A stretch of DNA of 64,000 bases from an uncultured Clostridia bacterium (GTDB taxonomy: Bacteria; Bacillota; Clostridia; TANB77; CAG-508): positions 1 to 64,000 of the forward strand of contig CAKOVS010000005.1 in NCBI GenBank assembly GCA_934122085.1, written 5' to 3'. The position numbers were made by a program, and so were the translations under genes. The notes beneath the pieces are model-generated. The model saw only the letters and a program-made list of their open reading frames with translations, had not been told where the DNA came from and made no database searches. Of the stretch, positions 23,958 to 33,408 are shown one piece after another (the stretch's first letter is position 1; each line of letters begins with the position of its first letter).

Positions 23958-25289
23958 ATGGAATTATATTATGAAGAGGAAAAACAAAATCAGAAAAAGT
24001 CAAAAACACCTATTTTTATAGGAATATTTATTATATTATTAATAATATTAACAATTATAGTTGTTTATGCAATAATGTACATAAAAACAACAGTATTAAA
24101 AGTAAAAATTGATAATGTTTCACAAAATAATTTTGGAAAATTGATAATAAGTACAACAACTAATGGTGAAGAAAAAATGTATTTTCCTATTAGAAAAGTA
24201 GCAAAATATTTTGGATATTCAGATTATGCAGGAGATTATTCTACAAAATCAGAAGATAGTACTAAGTGTTATGTTGATAATGGTGAAGAAATTGCCTTAT
24301 TTACTTTAAATTCTAATGTAATAATTTTAGCAAGAAATAATTTTCCTAATGAAGAAATTACAATAGATGAAAAAATTTTTGAACAAGATGGTGAATTATT
24401 TATAACTAAAGATGGATTAGAAAAGGCTTTTAATGTTATTCTAAATTATGAAACTACAAATAATACTATCAATATATACTCACTTAATTATTTAGTAGTA
24501 TCATATGCAAATAATTATAATCTGAGCAAAAAAGAATATTCAATAGATATTAATGATGAAAAAGCTATTAGAGAAGGCTTGCTAATCGTACAAGAAAATA
24601 GTAAATATGGACTTTTAGATGTAAGAACTGGAAAATATATTTTAGAGACTAAATATGATTTTATTTCATATTTACCATATATGTCACAATTTTTAGTAAG
24701 AAGCAATGGAAAATATGGAATAACAGATAAAAATGGAAAGATAAAGATAAAAGTTTCATATGATGATATTGAAATAGCAGATAGTAAAAATAAATTATAT
24801 ATTGTAAAAGAAAGTTCTTTATATGGAATGGTAAATTCAGACGGTAAAATAATATTACCATCTAGTTTCCAGAGTATAGGAATAAATGGAAACAATTTTG
24901 AACAAAACAGAATAGATAATCAGTATATATTGGTAAAAGAATTAATACCTGTTAAGTTTAATGGGCTATGGGGATTTTATAATGTAAATGGCGAAAAAGT
25001 AACAGATTTCATATTTACAGATATAGGATGTACTATTTCATCAGTTACAAATTCATATCCAGTTGTTGAAATACCAAGTTTAAATTTAGTTGTAGTAAAA
25101 GTAAATGAAAAAAATTATAATTTAATAAATAGAAAGGGTGTAATAAGAATAAATGCTCCTCTTAATTCTGTATATTTAAAAACAGATGCTGCAACAGGGA
25201 AAAACACTTATTATATGACATATGGTGGAAGCAGTGAAATAACTAGAGATATTGAGGAAATTTTTGCTTCACTAGGAGTTAGTGAATAA
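23958..25289 (+). CDS. Membrane-anchored WG-repeat protein
   Basis: A 443-residue extracytoplasmic protein. A single hydrophobic anchor (residues about 18-42) is preceded by a basic/acidic cytosolic tail. Residues about 50-160 resemble a copper-amine-oxidase-N-type beta domain (FPIRKVAKYFGYS, ITKDGLEKAFNVIL). From residue 205 onward there are WG repeats: KYGLLDVRTGKYI, KYGITDKNGKIKI, LYGMVNSDGKIIL and LWGFYNVNGEKV. WG repeats form beta structures of uncertain function, often on the cell surface. It directly follows tgt with the SD aaaaggaggaa. Confidence 0.85.
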   Translation: MELYYEEEKQNQKKSKTPIFIGIFIILLIILTIIVVYAIMYIKTTVLKVKIDNVSQNNFGKLIISTTTNGEEKMYFPIRKVAKYFGYSDYAGDYSTKSEDSTKCYVDNGEEIALFTLNSNVIILARNNFPNEEITIDEKIFEQDGELFITKDGLEKAFNVILNYETTNNTINIYSLNYLVVSYANNYNLSKKEYSIDINDEKAIREGLLIVQENSKYGLLDVRTGKYILETKYDFISYLPYMSQFLVRSNGKYGITDKNGKIKIKVSYDDIEIADSKNKLYIVKESSLYGMVNSDGKIILPSSFQSIGINGNNFEQNRIDNQYILVKELIPVKFNGLWGFYNVNGEKVTDFIFTDIGCTISSVTNSYPVVEIPSLNLVVVKVNEKNYNLINRKGVIRINAPLNSVYLKTDAATGKNTYYMTYGGSSEITRDIEEIFASLGVSE

Positions 25290-25314
25290 TAAAAACAAAA
25301 GAAGGAAGGAGAAA

Positions 25315-25359
25315 ATGTTAATTATAACATTTAATAGTAAAAATGGCAGTAAAAAATAA
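25315..25359 (+). CDS. Possible short upstream ORF overlapping the DUF4321 gene
   Basis: A 14-codon frame from ATG 25315 (MLIITFNSKNGSKK) sits 5-7 nt after a strong SD (gaaggaagga), whereas the ATG of the next gene at 25343 has no SD of its own. The stop at 25357 overlaps the next gene, so translational coupling is possible. It could equally be a chance ORF. Confidence 0.35.
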   Translation: MLIITFNSKNGSKK

Positions 25360-25600
25360 AAATACATGGATTTTAATTATATTTATATGTGCAGGATTAG
25401 TAATAGGCGGATTAATAGGACAATTATCAGCACAAGTTGATTGGTTAAATTGGTTGGCTTTTGGACAAGAATTTGGTTTGTCACAACCATTAGTGTTAGA
25501 TTTAAGTGTATTAAAAATTACATTTGGATTTGTAATTAATATAAATATGGCAAGTATTATTGGAATGGCTATAGCATTATTTATATATAGATGGATTTAA
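25343..25600 (+). CDS. DUF4321 small membrane protein
   Basis: An 85-residue protein with two membrane helices (residues about 10-30 and 60-83), and the DUF4321 pattern of a C-terminal VLKITFGFVININMASIIG segment after WLAFGQEFGLSQPLVLDL. The family is widespread in Clostridia and of unknown function. No SD precedes the ATG at 25343; a short SD-led ORF overlaps its start, suggesting coupled translation. It lies between the WG-repeat protein and another membrane protein. Confidence 0.8.
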   Translation: MAVKNKNTWILIIFICAGLVIGGLIGQLSAQVDWLNWLAFGQEFGLSQPLVLDLSVLKITFGFVININMASIIGMAIALFIYRWI

Positions 25601-25619
25601 GATAAAAGGGGATGAAATA

Positions 25620-26657
25620 ATGAGCTCAAATGAAATTTTAAAACAGGGCAAACATACATCAAAAAAATTTTTGATAGTATATGCTATTTGTATTATCGCA
25701 ATTATATTTTCATTGATAATAGCAACAGAAAGAATTGAAAATGAAAAGCCTAATGCAACAGATTTTACTCAAAATGGAGCAATTGGAACAGAAATTGGAA
25801 AATATGTTTATTTACAGATAGATGGATTAAGTGATGTTATTGCAACATATGGTGAAAATGAAATTGAAAAATATTATATTGCAATAAATGGATATAATTG
25901 GTATATAGTTAGTTTAAGCAGTACAGATTTAGAAGAACTAAAAAATATTCAAGCATATACATATGGACAAATTGATAATAAGCCAGCATCAGTAACAATT
26001 TATGGTATTACAGAAGAAGTACCAGAAGACTTAAAAAAAATAGCAATAGATTTTTATAATAAAGGCCTTGAAGATGATGAAAAAATTACAATAGATGATT
26101 TTGAAAATTATTTTGGAAGTGTAATGCTAAATACAACAAAAGATCCTGTTGATTTAACAATAGAAACTATAGTTGGCTTAATATCTATAATAACATTGTT
26201 TGTTGTAGTAATTATTCAATTTTTTAATAAATTAATTAGGATAAAAGTAAATAAATATTTAGAAAAAAATAACTATAAAGAAGAATTAGAAAAACAATTA
26301 AGTAATAATATAGAAGAAACATTTTTTAATGAAAAATTGATTATAACAAAAGATTTTTTAATAGATACAACAAATGGATCTTTTGTTGTAGTAAAGTTTT
26401 CTGATATAAAATGGATATATACGCATAGATTGAAATATTATGGAGTAGTTTCAATTTCTAATAATATAATAATACAATTAAAAGATGGAAAAACACAATT
26501 TCAATGCTTAAATACTAAAGGAAAAATTTCAGATGAGTTTGAAAATGTTTTTGAAAAAATTTGTAAGAAAGTATCTAATGATACATTAAAAGGATATACT
26601 CAAGAAAATATAAAAGAATATAAAGAATATAAAAGAGAATTAAAAAATGGACTATAA
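25620..26657 (+). CDS. Unknown two-helix membrane protein
   Basis: I do not recognise a specific function for this 345-residue protein. A first membrane helix at residues about 17-38 and a second at about 180-205 enclose an extracytoplasmic domain (GTEIGKYVYLQIDGLSDVIATYG) of roughly 140 residues. The cytoplasmic C-terminal part (215-345) looks like a PH/YcxB-like beta-rich domain (LIITKDFLIDTTNGSFVVVKFSDIKWIY). The SD aaagggga precedes ATG 25620. Its stop lies within the bidirectional terminator shared with the convergent gene. Confidence 0.75.
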   Translation: MSSNEILKQGKHTSKKFLIVYAICIIAIIFSLIIATERIENEKPNATDFTQNGAIGTEIGKYVYLQIDGLSDVIATYGENEIEKYYIAINGYNWYIVSLSSTDLEELKNIQAYTYGQIDNKPASVTIYGITEEVPEDLKKIAIDFYNKGLEDDEKITIDDFENYFGSVMLNTTKDPVDLTIETIVGLISIITLFVVVIIQFFNKLIRIKVNKYLEKNNYKEELEKQLSNNIEETFFNEKLIITKDFLIDTTNGSFVVVKFSDIKWIYTHRLKYYGVVSISNNIIIQLKDGKTQFQCLNTKGKISDEFENVFEKICKKVSNDTLKGYTQENIKEYKEYKRELKNGL

Positions 26658-26671
26658 AAAGTCCATTTTTT
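26642..26671. terminator. Bidirectional terminator between convergent genes
   Basis: aaaaaatggact (26642-26653) and agtccatttttt (26660-26671) form a perfect 12-bp stem with A- and T-runs on either side. It overlaps the 3' ends of both convergent genes. Confidence 0.9.
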
Positions 26672-27002
26672 AATGTTTTAATCTAATTAATATTGCTATT
26701 GATAACAAAATAAGTAAAATTCCAACAACTATAAGACAAATACTTAAAATATTAGTTAATTGTAAATCAAAGTTTGAAGCAGTTACCGCAGTTGAATATT
26801 GTGCTGAATTTGATGTTGATTTTGTATTAGTGTTTTGAGTTGTAGTGGATTTTGTAGCAGATGTTGTCGAAGTATTTGATACTTGTGTTGAAGTGGAAGA
26901 TAAATTCATATTTGCAGTTGCTGCAAAAGTTAGTGTGGTACTATACAATAAAGTAATAGCTGAAAACACGATAATAAAAAATATTTTTAATAATTTTGAC
27001 AT
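26670..27002 (-). CDS. Small secreted Ser/Thr-rich protein with C-terminal anchor
   Basis: A 110-residue protein on the minus strand. A signal peptide (KIFFIIVFSAITLLYSTTLTFAATA) is followed by an unstructured S/T/N-rich stretch (residues about 30-72) and a C-terminal membrane helix (NILSICLIVVGILLILLSIAI) with a basic tail. The layout is that of a small surface-exposed stalk protein. No functional domain is visible. The SD aggagg precedes its ATG at 27002. Confidence 0.75.
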   Translation of the reverse strand: MSKLLKIFFIIVFSAITLLYSTTLTFAATANMNLSSTSTQVSNTSTTSATKSTTTQNTNTKSTSNSAQYSTAVTASNFDLQLTNILSICLIVVGILLILLSIAILIRLKH

Positions 27003-27121
27003 TAGTAAATCCTCCTAAATAATTCATTATAATACTAAAAAATGATATCAAACTTCTTAGAAAAAGTCAATATTAAATGTAGGAAAAATTATAAAGTTTA
27101 AAATTAATTTATTAATAAAAA

Positions 27122-27155
27122 AGTTCATAATTAGTTCATATTAATTTGCTATAAT
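27122..27155 (+). promoter_or_regulatory. Promoter with direct-repeat response-regulator site
   Basis: Two direct repeats agttcata (27122-27129 and 27133-27140), 11 bp apart start to start, lie just upstream of TATAAT at 27150-27155. No -35 hexamer is evident, so activation by an OmpR-family regulator binding the tandem repeats is likely. Such a regulator is encoded at 31558. Confidence 0.55.
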
Positions 27156-27166
27156 ACATCATGTTG

Positions 27167-27192
27167 AAACGGAAAAAGATGGAAAATCCGTT
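27167..27192 (+). promoter_or_regulatory. Leader hairpin of the MMPL operon
   Basis: aacgga and tccgtt pair around an A-rich loop shortly after the predicted transcription start. No T-run follows, so this may be an RNA-stability or regulatory structure. Confidence 0.3.
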
Positions 27193-27241
27193 GTTCTTAT
27201 CATGTTTAAAATAAATTATAAATTGAAAGGAGCAAATGCAA

Positions 27242-29311
27242 ATGCAAAAATTTGGAGAATTTGTATGTAAACACAAAAGAATAATACTAATAATCATGTT
27301 AATTTTATTAATTCCATCAATAATTGGAATGAAAGCTACAAGAATTAATTATGACATATTAGTCTACTTACCAGATGACATAGAGACAATACAAGGAGAA
27401 AATATATTATCAGAAGATTTTAATATGGGGGCATTTTCAATAATCTTATTAGAAGATATGGAAACAAAAGACATATTAAAATTAGAAGATGAAATAAAAC
27501 AAGTAGATAATGTAGCAAAAGTAATATCTGGAGCAGATGTACTTGGAACAAGTATTCCAGTAGAAATGTTACCAGATGAAGTAAAAGATGAGTTATATAA
27601 AGATAACACAACAGTAATGTTAGTAACATTTAAAGAAGCAATATCATCAGACGCAACAATGAATACAGTACAACATTTAAGAGATATTACAGACAAACAT
27701 TGTAAAATAAGTGGTATGACAGCAACATTACTAGATACAAGAGACTTATCAAATTCAGAAGTTGCAATATATGTAGTAATAGCAGTTATATTATGTTTAA
27801 TAGTACTAGAAATAGCATTAGATTCTTATGTTGCACCAATATTATTGTTAGCAAATATAGGAATTGCAGTATTATACAATATGGGAACCAATATCTTTTT
27901 AGGAGAGATATCATATATAACAAAGGCAATAAGTGCAGTATTACAATTAGGTGTAACAATGGACTTTGCAATATTCTTATATCATAGTTATCAAGCAGAA
28001 TTAAAAAATACAACTGATAGAGATCAAGCAATGAGTATTGCAATATCAAAAACATTCACATCAGTATTAGGAAGTTCATTAACAACAATTGCTGGATTCT
28101 TAGCATTATGTAGTATGAATTTAACATTAGGAAAAGACATAGGAATTGTTATGGCAAAAGGTGTATTATTTGGAGTAATAAGTGTTGTAACAATATTACC
28201 AAGTTTAATACTTATGTTTGATAAAGCAATTCAAAAAACAAAACATAAAGAATTATTACCAAAATTCACAACAATAAGTGAATTTAATATAAAACATTAT
28301 AAAGCAATAATTGTAATATTCTTAATTGCATTACCAATAGTATTATATGGATATAACAACACAAAAGTATATTATAAATTAGACAGTTCATTACCAGAAA
28401 CACTAGATAGTATTTCAGCAAATAACACATTAAAAGATAAATTTGGATTAGTATCACAAGAAATTATTTTAATAAATAAAGATACACCAAATGATGAAAT
28501 TAATGAAATGTTAGATAAAATAGAAGAATTAGATGGAATAGATTTTACATTAAGTTATTCAAAATTATCTGAATTAGGTATTCCAGAAGAAATGTTACCA
28601 GAAGATTTATTAAGCATCTTCCAAAGTGACAAATATCAAATGATATTAATAAATTCAAAATATGAAATAGCAACAGATGAATTAAATAATCAAATAGCAA
28701 AAATAAATGAAATAGTAAAACAATATGATTCAAATGCTAAAGTAGTTGGTGAAGGACCATTAATGAAAGACTTAGTAGAAATAAGTGATCATGATTTTAA
28801 TAGTGTAAACACAGTATCAATAGGAATTATATTTGTAATAATGATGTTTGTATTAAAATCAATATCATTACCAGTTTTATTAGTTATAGCAATAGAGTTT
28901 GCAATATTTATAAATATGGGTATTCCATATTACACAAATACAACAATACCATTTATAGCATCAATAGTAATTGGAACAATTCAATTAGGTGCAACAATAG
29001 ATTATGCAATTTTAATAACAACAAAATATATACAAAATAGAAAAGATGGAAAAGACAAAAAACAAGCTATATCAGAAGCTTTAGGAACATCAATAAATTC
29101 AATTATAGTTAGTGGATTATGTTTCTTTGGAGCAACATTTGGAGTTGGAGCATATTCAAAAATAGAAATGATAGGAAGCTTATGTACATTGATGTCAAGA
29201 GGAGCTATTATAAGTGTTATAGTAGTTATTACAGTATTACCAGCATTCTTAATGATATTTGATAGACTTGTTTGCAAAACAACAATGGGAATGAAAGAAG
29301 TTAAAAATTAA
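27242..29311 (+). CDS. MMPL/RND-family exporter
   Basis: A polytopic transporter of about 690 residues with the RND/MMPL plan. It has one N-terminal helix, an external domain (about 40-180) and five helices with QLGVTMDFAIFLYHS. The second half repeats this: a helix near 360, an external domain, then helices with TIQLGATIDYAILITT. The conserved Asp in the helix motifs GVTMD and GATID is the proton-relay residue. Such proteins export lipids, drugs or peptides; the substrate is unknown. ATGs at 27236 and 27242 are both possible; spacing from aggag favours 27242. The partner gene follows 38 bp downstream. Confidence 0.88.
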   Translation: MQKFGEFVCKHKRIILIIMLILLIPSIIGMKATRINYDILVYLPDDIETIQGENILSEDFNMGAFSIILLEDMETKDILKLEDEIKQVDNVAKVISGADVLGTSIPVEMLPDEVKDELYKDNTTVMLVTFKEAISSDATMNTVQHLRDITDKHCKISGMTATLLDTRDLSNSEVAIYVVIAVILCLIVLEIALDSYVAPILLLANIGIAVLYNMGTNIFLGEISYITKAISAVLQLGVTMDFAIFLYHSYQAELKNTTDRDQAMSIAISKTFTSVLGSSLTTIAGFLALCSMNLTLGKDIGIVMAKGVLFGVISVVTILPSLILMFDKAIQKTKHKELLPKFTTISEFNIKHYKAIIVIFLIALPIVLYGYNNTKVYYKLDSSLPETLDSISANNTLKDKFGLVSQEIILINKDTPNDEINEMLDKIEELDGIDFTLSYSKLSELGIPEEMLPEDLLSIFQSDKYQMILINSKYEIATDELNNQIAKINEIVKQYDSNAKVVGEGPLMKDLVEISDHDFNSVNTVSIGIIFVIMMFVLKSISLPVLLVIAIEFAIFINMGIPYYTNTTIPFIASIVIGTIQLGATIDYAILITTKYIQNRKDGKDKKQAISEALGTSINSIIVSGLCFFGATFGVGAYSKIEMIGSLCTLMSRGAIISVIVVITVLPAFLMIFDRLVCKTTMGMKEVKN

Positions 29312-29349
29312 TCAAAATGTCGTAATTAAAAAGAAAGGAAGTTAAAAAA

Positions 29350-31323
29350 ATGGATAAAAACGAATTATGTAAAAAAGTATCTGCAGGTATGTTATTAGTA
29401 ACAATGAGTTTATATGCAACACCAGTATTTGCATATTCAAAAGATGAAACAGTTTATTCTAAATTAAATTCTGAGGGAAGTAGTTATAAGACAATAGTTA
29501 GTACACATTTAAAAAATACAGATAGTGAAAATACACTTAATGATTTAACAAATTTAACAAATATAAAAAATACTAATGGAGACGAAAAATTTAGTCAAAA
29601 TGGAAATTCTTTAATATGGGATGCACAAAAACATGATATTTATTATCAAGGAGAAAGTGAAAATGAATTACCAATTTCATGTTCTGTGAAATATGAATTA
29701 GATGGTGAAGAAATTTCTGCTAAAGATATTGCAGGAAAAAGTGGAAAAGTAAAAGTTACAATAACTTATGAAAATAAATCAGAAAATTTGGTAAATATTA
29801 ATGGAAAAACACAAAAATTATATACACCATTTGTTGTTGTTGCAGGAACAATGATAAATAATAAAAATAATAGAAACATTGAAGTTTCAAACGGAAAAGT
29901 AATTGATGATGGAACTAAAACAGTAGTTTTAGGTGTTGCTTTACCAGGATTACAAGAAAGCTTAAATATATCTAAAGATAAATTAGATATACCAAGTTCA
30001 ATAGAAATTACAATGGATGCAACAGATTTTGAGATGGGAAGTATTATGAATTATGTTACACCAAAATTATTAGAAGATGAAGATATAGAGTCATTTGATG
30101 GATTAGATGAATTATATTCACAAGTTGAAACATTACAAAATTCAATGAATCAAATTCAAGATGGTGCAAATACATTAAAAGAAGGAACAGATACTTATAC
30201 AGAAAAAATGCAAGAATTTGAAAATGCAATGGGAATGATTCAAAGTGGAATGGCAAGTGCTAATTCAAATTATACAAAAATTAATGATGGAATAAAAACA
30301 TTAAATAATAGTACAGGAACATTAAATAATGGCTCAAAACAAGTTGCTGATGGTGTTTCTCAAATTGAAACAAATTTAAATACAATAAATGAAAAATTAG
30401 GAGAAGTACTTGCAGGAACACAAAGCCTAAAATCTGGTGAAACAGAACTTATTACAGGAATTGATACAATATTAACAAAATTAAATGGAATTGATGTATC
30501 TGATAATACAGAGAAAATTACAGAATTAACACAATTAGTAAATACAAATAAAGCAACTATTGAAAAATTAACAAGTGCAACAACATTATTAACAAAACAA
30601 TATGAAGCATTAGAAGATGAACAAGCAAAAGCTCAAGTAAAAACACAAATTGATTTTAATAAGCAAATGATTCAATTATTAACAGTAAATACACAAGCAC
30701 AAGAACAAACAATTGCAACATTAAAAGCAACAGATTTATCTGCAATAAATGAATTAAAAGCTGGATTAACACAAGTAAAAACAGGATTAACAAAATTAAG
30801 TGTTGGAACAGATTCATTAACAAGTGGAGTTACACAAATAAAAGGTGGAACAGCATTACTTGCAGAAAAAACAGGTGAATTAAGCCAAGGGGCTAATACA
30901 ATATATCAAGGAACAACAAAATTAGCACAAGCAACAAGTACATTAAAAGATGGTTCTAGTCAAATGAAAGATGGATTAAATACATTAGATAATAGTTCAG
31001 CACAATTATTACAAGCAAATACACAATTAACAGAAGGTGCACAAACAATAAATGATGGTGCAACAACATTAGCTGATGGAATTGCAACATTTAATGAAGA
31101 AGGAATTCAAAAAATCTGTAATTTTGTAAATGGTGATTTAAAAGATTTAACAACAAGAGCTGAAAAATTAACAGATTTAGCAAAATCTTATAATAGTTTT
31201 ACAATGGTTGAAGATGGTGTTGAATCAAATTCAAAATTTGTTATGATTATAGATGCAGTTAAAAAACAAGAAGCAACTTCAAAACAAGAATATATAGTTG
31301 AAGATAATAATAAACAAAACTAA
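29350..31323 (+). CDS. Secreted heptad-repeat (X3-Leu-X2-Gly) partner of the exporter
   Basis: A 657-residue exported protein. The signal peptide (SAGMLLVTMSLYATPVFA) is followed by a beta-rich domain (about 50-240) containing KYELDGEEISAKDIAGKSGKVKVTITYEN. A long helical region (250-610) is built of LxxG heptads such as TLNNGSKQVADGVSQI and TLKDGSSQMKDGLNTL, as in YhgE/Pip proteins. YhgE itself also has membrane helices, which are absent here. Fusions and operons of such heptad proteins with MMPL transporters are known in Firmicutes, so it probably works with the preceding exporter at the cell surface. Confidence 0.85.
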   Translation: MDKNELCKKVSAGMLLVTMSLYATPVFAYSKDETVYSKLNSEGSSYKTIVSTHLKNTDSENTLNDLTNLTNIKNTNGDEKFSQNGNSLIWDAQKHDIYYQGESENELPISCSVKYELDGEEISAKDIAGKSGKVKVTITYENKSENLVNINGKTQKLYTPFVVVAGTMINNKNNRNIEVSNGKVIDDGTKTVVLGVALPGLQESLNISKDKLDIPSSIEITMDATDFEMGSIMNYVTPKLLEDEDIESFDGLDELYSQVETLQNSMNQIQDGANTLKEGTDTYTEKMQEFENAMGMIQSGMASANSNYTKINDGIKTLNNSTGTLNNGSKQVADGVSQIETNLNTINEKLGEVLAGTQSLKSGETELITGIDTILTKLNGIDVSDNTEKITELTQLVNTNKATIEKLTSATTLLTKQYEALEDEQAKAQVKTQIDFNKQMIQLLTVNTQAQEQTIATLKATDLSAINELKAGLTQVKTGLTKLSVGTDSLTSGVTQIKGGTALLAEKTGELSQGANTIYQGTTKLAQATSTLKDGSSQMKDGLNTLDNSSAQLLQANTQLTEGAQTINDGATTLADGIATFNEEGIQKICNFVNGDLKDLTTRAEKLTDLAKSYNSFTMVEDGVESNSKFVMIIDAVKKQEATSKQEYIVEDNNKQN

Positions 31324-31337
31324 ATCAAATTAATAAT

Positions 31338-31506
31338 CTTAAGTATAAGTTTTGAATGTAATGACGAGTGTGCATGAAGAAATTTTAGAAATTCTATGAA
31401 ATTTTATGGAAAGAGTTCACTTTAGTGGAAGGGTGCCATAAAATAAATTAGAATTTCTTAAATTTCGTAATAAACTGAGGAATGGAATAAAAAACTTATA
31501 TTCAAG
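31338..31506. repeat. Large foldback structure, single copy
   Basis: This gap folds in nested layers. Outer arms 31338-31353 and 31491-31506 match at 14 of 16 positions. Middle arms 31379-31395 and 31450-31466 match at 16 of 17. Inner arms 31401-31409 and 31436-31444 are perfect, with a small apical hairpin. It resembles a MITE-like foldback or a long structured RNA, but no second copy was found in the window. Confidence 0.55.
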
Positions 31507-31557
31507 ATATTTATTGAATTATATTTTTAAATATTATATAATTAAAGAGGTGATAAC

Positions 31558-32238
31558 ATGTTTAATATATTAGTAGTAGAAGATGATAAAAATTTAAGAA
31601 AATTAATAACAACATATTTACAAAGAAATAAATATAACACTTATGAAGCAACAAATGGAGAAGAAGCATTAAATGTGTTAGATCAAAGTTATATTGACTT
31701 AATTGTAAGTGATATAATGATGCCTAAAATGGATGGATATGAATTAATAAAATCATTAAGAGAAGCTAAATATGATGTTCCGATATTGATAATTACTGCT
31801 AAAAGTGAAATTGAAGATAAAAAAGAAGGATTTTTACTTGGAGCAGATGATTATATGGTAAAACCTATAGATATAGAAGAAATGCTTTTAAGAATACAAG
31901 TATTATTACGAAGAAGCAAAAGTGCAAGTGAGAAGAAAATACAAATAGGTGATTTGTTATTAAATTATAATCAATTAAGTGTTATAAAAAAAGATAAAGT
32001 CTATAATTTAGCACAAAAAGAATTTTACCTATTATATAAACTGTTAAGTACGCCAAATACAATATTCACAAGACAGGAATTGATAGAAGAAGTATGGGGA
32101 CTAGAAAGTGATTCAGATTATAGAACAGTAGATGTACACATAAAAAGAATAAGAGAAAAAATGAAAGATGTAGATGAGTTTGAAATTGTAACAATTAGAG
32201 GAATAGGATATAAAGCTATAATACATGAGAAGGGTTAA
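31558..32238 (+). CDS. OmpR/PhoB-family response regulator
   Basis: A 226-residue response regulator. The receiver domain has the acidic pair Asp9-Asp10, phospho-acceptor Asp52 in IVSDIMMPKMDG, and the Lys of YMVKP near residue 101. The C-terminal winged helix (about 130-225) has EFYLLYKLLSTPNTIFTRQELIEEVWG and VDVHIKRIREK, typical of OmpR/PhoB. It is followed 2 bp later by its sensor kinase. The tandem agttcata repeats before the MMPL operon are a plausible target. Confidence 0.94.
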   Translation: MFNILVVEDDKNLRKLITTYLQRNKYNTYEATNGEEALNVLDQSYIDLIVSDIMMPKMDGYELIKSLREAKYDVPILIITAKSEIEDKKEGFLLGADDYMVKPIDIEEMLLRIQVLLRRSKSASEKKIQIGDLLLNYNQLSVIKKDKVYNLAQKEFYLLYKLLSTPNTIFTRQELIEEVWGLESDSDYRTVDVHIKRIREKMKDVDEFEIVTIRGIGYKAIIHEKG

Positions 32239-32240
32239 AA

Positions 32241-33350
32241 ATGTTTGAAAGAATTTTTGGAAAAAGAAAATCATTACAAAGAAATTTAGTAATAGATTTG
32301 ATAATATGTATAATAATCGTAATGTTTATTTCATTAGTTGGATTTTATATATTTGTAAATAAAGAAACACTTAATAGTTTAATACAAGTTAATTTTGAAA
32401 ATAAAGAGCAAATAAAAGAAATATTAGGAATAACAAGAAGAAGTGTAGTTTTATTGATAATAAATACAATATTAATAAGTACAATAGTAATGAGAATAAC
32501 TGGTAAGAAAATACTCCAACCAATTGAGAAAATGACAGAAGCAACAAAAAAAGTTGCTTCTGGAGATTTTAATGTAAAACTTGAATCACAAAGAGAAGAT
32601 GAAATTGGTGAACTAACTCAAAATTTTAATCAAATGGTAAATGAGTTGGGAAAAGTAGAAGTAATTCAAAAAGATTTTATAAATAATGTATCACATGAAA
32701 TAAAAACACCAATAAGCTCAATACAGGGATTTGCAAAATTATTAGAAGATGAAAATTTACCAGAAGCCGAAAGAAAAGAATATGCAGAAATAATAATTGA
32801 AGAATCAAATAGATTACTTAATTTATCAACAAATATATTAAGACTTTCAAAAATTCAAAATCAAGGAAAAATAGTAAAAAAAGATCATATTAATATAACA
32901 GAACAATTAAGAAAAGCTATTGCAGTACTTGAAAATAAATGGAATAAGAAAAGTTTAACATTTAATATCTCTGCTAAAGATGTATATTATGATGGTGATG
33001 AAGAACTTACATTTCAAGTTTGGATGAATTTGATAGATAATGCAATTAAGTTTTCAAAACCAAATGGAAAAATTACAATAGATGTAAAAGAAGAAAATGA
33101 TGAAGTTGTAGTAAAAATTAAAGATAATGGAATGGGAATGAGTAAAGAAGAGCAAGAAAGAATATTTACGAGATTTTATCAAATAGACAAGTCACATTCA
33201 CAAGAGGGAAGCGGATTAGGATTATCAATTGTAAAAAGTATTATAGATTTGTCTGGCGGAAAAATTGAAGTAGAAAGTAAAGAAAATTCAGGAACGACAT
33301 TTACTATAAAACTTCCTATTGAAAAAGAAAATAATAAAATAATAATTTAA
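32241..33350 (+). CDS. Membrane sensor histidine kinase
   Basis: A 369-residue kinase with two membrane helices (residues about 17-39 and 70-90) enclosing a short external loop of about 30 residues, implying membrane-level or small-ligand sensing. A HAMP domain follows (RITGKKILQPIEKMTEATKKV), then the phospho-acceptor H-box NVSHEIKTPISS with His152, the N-box (WMNLIDNAIKFS), and G-boxes DNGMGMS and GSGLGLSIVKSI. It starts 2 bp after the regulator, a translationally coupled pair. Its signal may be envelope stress, judging from the neighbouring exporter; this is inference. Confidence 0.93.
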   Translation: MFERIFGKRKSLQRNLVIDLIICIIIVMFISLVGFYIFVNKETLNSLIQVNFENKEQIKEILGITRRSVVLLIINTILISTIVMRITGKKILQPIEKMTEATKKVASGDFNVKLESQREDEIGELTQNFNQMVNELGKVEVIQKDFINNVSHEIKTPISSIQGFAKLLEDENLPEAERKEYAEIIIEESNRLLNLSTNILRLSKIQNQGKIVKKDHINITEQLRKAIAVLENKWNKKSLTFNISAKDVYYDGDEELTFQVWMNLIDNAIKFSKPNGKITIDVKEENDEVVVKIKDNGMGMSKEEQERIFTRFYQIDKSHSQEGSGLGLSIVKSIIDLSGGKIEVESKENSGTTFTIKLPIEKENNKIII

Positions 33351-33408
33351 TGAAATTGTTGAAATAATTATTATAGTATGATATAAAGAAAATGAAGGAG
33401 TGATTTAT

